A stretch of DNA of 8,718 nt. It comes from DASWDH01 sp035318505. GTDB lineage: Bacteria; Myxococcota_A; Polyangia; Polyangiales; Polyangiaceae. Location: positions 1-8,718 of the forward strand of contig DATHEQ010000028.1 of the NCBI GenBank assembly GCA_035318505.1. Reading direction: 5' to 3'. The first letter of the stretch is position 1. The number at the start of each line of letters is the position of its first letter. A model generated the notes under the pieces. It did no database searches, was not told where the DNA came from, and saw only the letters and a list, made by a program, of their open reading frames with translations. The position numbers and the translations under genes are program-made. Below are positions 6,357 through 8,718 of this stretch, piece after piece.

Positions 6357-7160
6357 ATGAATCCATTCCGCATCGCGCTCGCCAACCTCCGCTTCCCCGC
6401 GACGAGGGAGGAATCCGTCGTACTTGCGGAGAGGGCCATCGATGAGGCGTCAGCTGCGGGTGCCGGCTTGGTCGCGTTTCCCGAGTGTTTCGTGCCGGGT
6501 TATCGAGCGGTGGGCAAAGACGTGTTGCCTCCGGATCCCGCGTTCCTCGAACGTGCGTGGTCGAGCATCGGTGCGGCGTGCGCGAAGGCCAACGTCGTCG
6601 CCGTGGTCGGCACCGAGCGCGTTGAGAAAGGCGTCCTGCTGGCCACGGCGATCGTCGTCGCCAGCGACGGAACGATGGCCGGCTTCCAGGACAAGGTGCA
6701 GATCGACCCCTCGGAGGAGGGCACCTACGGGCCGGGCGTCGGAAGGCGCGTGTTCCAATGCGGTCCCCTCACCTTCGGCGTGGTCATCTGCCACGAGGGC
6801 TGGCGGTATCCCGAGACCGTTCGCTGGGCGGCGCGGCGCGGTGCGCACCTCGTCCTGCTCCCTCACTTTCACGAGGCCGAGCCGGGCGGGTACATCCCCA
6901 CGACCTACGCCGATCCCGCCAACACTTTCCACGAGAAGGCCGTGCTGTGCCGCGCCGCGGAGAACACGTGTTATGTGGCGTCGGTGAATTTTGCGAGCTC
7001 CGGATCACCGACCACCTCCGCGGTGGCCCGACCCGACGGAACGCTGCTCGCGTATCAGCCGTATGGCAAGCACGGTCTGCTGATTGCCGACATCGACTGC
7101 GCGACCGCCACTGGCCTCCTCGCGTTGCGGTGCAAAGCCGAGGCATACGGCGACGCCTGA
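6357..7160 (+). CDS. Nitrilase-superfamily carbon-nitrogen hydrolase
   Basis: This 267-residue enzyme hydrolyses a non-peptide C-N bond (amide, carbamoyl or nitrile). All three catalytic residues are present: Glu43 in LVAFPECFVPGY, Lys113 in FQDKVQIDP and nucleophile Cys145 in FGVVICHEGWRYPE. The second conserved Glu of the family fits the EEGTYGPG loop (120-127). FRIALANLRFP opens the first strand, and AENTCYVASVNFAS (201-214) plus the DG turn of ARPDGTLLAYQP (224-235) are typical late elements. Length matches the minimal one-domain nitrilases, so no domain is missing. The start at ATG 6357 removes an 18-codon extension that lies in the acetyltransferase gene and lacks family character. It lies ten bases after the acetyltransferase stop. 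A four-codon ATG frame at 6346 ends in an ATGA overlap with this start, consistent with reinitiation. Substrate branch cannot be assigned by eye. Confidence 0.93.
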   Translation: MNPFRIALANLRFPATREESVVLAERAIDEASAAGAGLVAFPECFVPGYRAVGKDVLPPDPAFLERAWSSIGAACAKANVVAVVGTERVEKGVLLATAIVVASDGTMAGFQDKVQIDPSEEGTYGPGVGRRVFQCGPLTFGVVICHEGWRYPETVRWAARRGAHLVLLPHFHEAEPGGYIPTTYADPANTFHEKAVLCRAAENTCYVASVNFASSGSPTTSAVARPDGTLLAYQPYGKHGLLIADIDCATATGLLALRCKAEAYGDA

Positions 7161-7201
7161 AGCCAGACGCGCGTCGCGAGCTGCACGCGCCGTGAGCGAA
7201 G

Positions 7202-7220
7202 GGCCGATAGCGCTACGGCC
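7202..7220. terminator. Possible bidirectional hairpin between convergent genes
   Basis: GGCCG (7202-7206) and CGGCC (7216-7220) can pair around ATAGCGCTA, whose TA and GC ends can extend the stem with one bulged A. It overlaps the stop codon of the minus-strand lipoprotein gene and lies 42 bases past the nitrilase stop. There is no T-tract on either side, so intrinsic termination is doubtful. Confidence 0.25.
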
Positions 7221-8595
7221 GGGGAACGGAGTGGACGACGACGGGTAGCATTCCCGTCGCGTCGGTGACGACGAACACGTGGTAATTGTCGCGCATCTGC
7301 GTCGTCGTAAACGCGACGGTGGTTTTCTTGGCGGCCAAAACGTTCGGTAGATTCTGGCCGACGACGTCGGTCGGCGCATCGATGTTGAGCTGCGTTCCGG
7401 TGACGTCGGTTTCGTCGGTGACCTCGAGCAAGCCGCTGTTGGTGAGAAACTCCTTCATGCGGCCGGCCGAACCGCCATCGAGAACCACGACGATGCCTCC
7501 GCCCTTCGCGAACGCGTTCATCGCCGCGTTCCAGAGCGTGCCCGTCGTAGCCATCTGGTCGCTCGGGGCGAGCGCCTGATCGTAAACCAGCAAGACTTGG
7601 TACTGCGCAACCGACAACTGCTGCGGAATGACCGTCCAGTCAGACGCCTTGGAGATGGTCACGGATTTGCCTCTGGCCGTCGCCATGGTCGATAGCCAGC
7701 CTTCGATGCGCGTCACGGTTGCCGGCTCGGCGAACTCGTCATACGCGAGAACGCGAACCGCCGTGGCCACAGTTTGGAAGATGGCGTTGCCCAGTAGGGT
7801 CACCTGGGCTGACGACTGCGCGAGCGTAGGATCGGCGTAATCCGTGCCGACGACGACCTCGTGGCCATAGCCCTTGCCGACGCAACCACCGGCTTGACAG
7901 ATCCCGCTCGGGCAAACGAAGCTGCACGCGCCGCAATTCGTCTCGTCGCTCGAGGTGTTGACGCAAGTAGCTCCACAAGCAACGAGCGGCGGCTCGCATT
8001 GCGCGACGCACTTGAAAGTGCCCTGCAAGCCGCAAAGAGGCGTTGGGTCGGCGCACCTCGTCTCGCAGTCGCCGCAGTGCTCGGGCGTGTCGTAGGGCGG
8101 GTTGCACGTCGAGCCATCCGACAGTTCGCCCTCGTCGTCCCGCCTGTCCATAACGACGCCGTCGGCTAGGACTACGTCGGGCCGTGACACATCCGAGACG
8201 ACGGCGTCCCTTTCCGTGACATCGAGCGAACCGTCCGAGACGACGACGTCCCTTTCGCTGACGTCGGGCGTACCGTCGCCGATGACATCACGTTCGGCGA
8301 CGTCCGGCGCGAAGGCATCGTCGCCGACGGACGCATCGTCGCCGCCGTCTCTCGACGGGTCTTGGGTAGCGCACGTCGCCGCCGAACAAGTCTGGCCCGA
8401 AGTGCACGCATGGCCGCAGGTGCCGCAATGGACGCGATCCTGCTGCAGGTCGACGCACTGGAGGCCGCACTCGGTGAGCCCTTGCCGGCAAGATCCCCCC
8501 ACCAGCGCGTCCTTACCGCACGCGATTGCAAGCAGCGCGATGGCCATTGCTGCCCATCCTCGAACGATCCCATGATGCCCGCGGCGCGACCTCAT
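7213..8595 (-). CDS. Cys-rich, Asp-repeat lipoprotein with amidotransferase-like C-terminal domain
   Basis: The protein has 460 residues. Residues 1-26 are a lipoprotein signal peptide (arginines, then MAIALLAIAC), with Cys26 as the lipidation site. A Cys-rich module follows at 36-75 (eight Cys). An Asp/Val/Ser-rich linker at about 80-162 is partly built of 14-residue repeats (DV-x-ERD-x5-D). A second Cys-rich module at 164-238 has fourteen Cys. The segments 47-75 and 211-238 repeat one pattern: CV, then CGxC, then spaced Cys. Residues about 245-460 contain no Cys and alternate strands and helices (VRVLAYDEF; YQVLLVYDQ; GGGIVVVLDGG), suggesting a Rossmann or class I amidotransferase-like fold without a nucleophile. 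It should be anchored at the envelope and may bind a ligand or partner. AAGGAAGG nine bases upstream supports the ATG at 8595, and its first bases overlap the stop of the OmpA-like gene (ATGA). Function is unknown. Confidence 0.85.
   Translation of the reverse strand: MRSRRGHHGIVRGWAAMAIALLAIACGKDALVGGSCRQGLTECGLQCVDLQQDRVHCGTCGHACTSGQTCSAATCATQDPSRDGGDDASVGDDAFAPDVAERDVIGDGTPDVSERDVVVSDGSLDVTERDAVVSDVSRPDVVLADGVVMDRRDDEGELSDGSTCNPPYDTPEHCGDCETRCADPTPLCGLQGTFKCVAQCEPPLVACGATCVNTSSDETNCGACSFVCPSGICQAGGCVGKGYGHEVVVGTDYADPTLAQSSAQVTLLGNAIFQTVATAVRVLAYDEFAEPATVTRIEGWLSTMATARGKSVTISKASDWTVIPQQLSVAQYQVLLVYDQALAPSDQMATTGTLWNAAMNAFAKGGGIVVVLDGGSAGRMKEFLTNSGLLEVTDETDVTGTQLNIDAPTDVVGQNLPNVLAAKKTTVAFTTTQMRDNYHVFVVTDATGMLPVVVHSVPRP
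8192..8317 (-). repeat. 42-bp imperfect tandem repeat in the lipoprotein linker
   Basis: Three successive 42-base units start at 8192, 8234 and 8276. The first two differ at only six positions and the third is more diverged. Each encodes one 14-residue unit of the linker, read as PDVAERDVIGDGT, PDVSERDVVVSDGS and LDVTERDAVVSDVS. Because 42 is a multiple of three, unit gain or loss would keep the frame. Confidence 0.75.
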
Positions 8596-8718
8596 GGGTT
8601 CGGACCTTCCTTGCTGGGAACGGTAGCGGCAGGATTGGCGTCGGTGTGCAGCACATCCTGCGTCTGCCGAGTGATCTTGAACTCGACGCGTCGATTGGCC
8701 CGGTACGCTCGGTAGCTC
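8592..8718 (-). CDS. OmpA-family protein, C-terminal end (partial, runs off right edge)
   Basis: Reading in from the right edge on the minus strand, 42 codons precede a TGA at 8594-8592. The peptide begins SYRAYRANRRVEFKITRQ, in which NRRVEFKI is the closing strand motif of the OmpA/MotB C-terminal domain that grips peptidoglycan. A short polar, Pro-containing tail follows (DANPAATVPSKEGPNP). Only this end is in the window, so the N-terminal part (barrel, lipoprotein anchor or repeats) is unknown. Its stop codon overlaps the ATG of the lipoprotein gene as ATGA, so the two are probably cotranscribed and translationally coupled, which puts both products at the envelope. Confidence 0.7.
   Translation of the reverse strand, partial: SYRAYRANRRVEFKITRQTQDVLHTDANPAATVPSKEGPNP
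8605..8612 (-). promoter_or_regulatory. Shine-Dalgarno of the lipoprotein gene
   Basis: On the minus strand AAGGAAGG lies nine bases before the ATG at 8595, inside the last codons of the OmpA-like gene. It supports the chosen start and a cotranscribed pair. Confidence 0.65.

Noticed and set aside
8192..8317. Tandem repeats considered as a CRISPR array
   Set aside because: Units are contiguous without spacers, are coding and are imperfect, so this is a protein repeat.
8102..8575. 157-codon Ser/Thr-rich plus-strand frame
   Set aside because: It is the antisense of the Asp/Ser/Val repeat linker of the lipoprotein; the low complexity is a reflection of that repeat.

Overview
The window is about 8.7 kb of high-GC, gene-dense bacterial chromosome. 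I infer a myxobacterium-like deltaproteobacterium (Polyangiales/Sorangiineae type). The best clue is the right-hand lipoprotein: a Cys-rich module, a long Asp-rich linker, a second Cys-rich module and a compact C-terminal domain, an architecture common in those genomes. No taxonomic search was run.

Left part (1-2731). On the minus strand, running off the left edge, is the N-terminus of a probable TolC-like outer-membrane efflux protein. Also on the minus strand is a complete MacB/FtsX-type ABC permease (1457-2731). Between them, on the opposite strand, sits a RibD/DHFR-fold reductase (708-1379) with a strong Shine-Dalgarno. The two export genes look like parts of one tripartite efflux locus split by the reductase. 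Bases 254-707 hold no convincing intact gene.

Middle (2991-4956). A membrane-anchored or exported DJ-1/PfpI-family protein (2991-4142) is followed immediately by the C-terminal two-thirds of an HxlR-type regulator whose DNA-binding N-terminus is missing (4141-4425). This is a probable deletion junction. On the minus strand is a small TARG1-like macrodomain protein (4495-4956).

Right-middle (5026-7160). Three plus-strand genes are tightly packed: an unrecognised 269-residue protein with a His-rich helix motif, a GNAT acetyltransferase and a nitrilase-superfamily amidohydrolase with an intact Glu-Lys-Cys triad. Gaps of 4 and 10 bases imply one operon. It diverges from the macrodomain gene across 69 bases, so the two could share a control region. 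GNAT plus nitrilase recalls the known nitrilase branch in which the two domains are fused. This four-gene group is the best candidate here for an uncharacterised small-molecule or protein-modification pathway, but the substrate cannot be read from the sequence.

Right edge (7213-8718, minus strand). The C-terminal tail of an OmpA-family protein overlaps by four bases (ATGA) the start of the Cys-rich, Asp-repeat lipoprotein. This suggests a translationally coupled pair at the cell envelope. No RNA genes, CRISPR arrays, insertion sequences or origins were seen.
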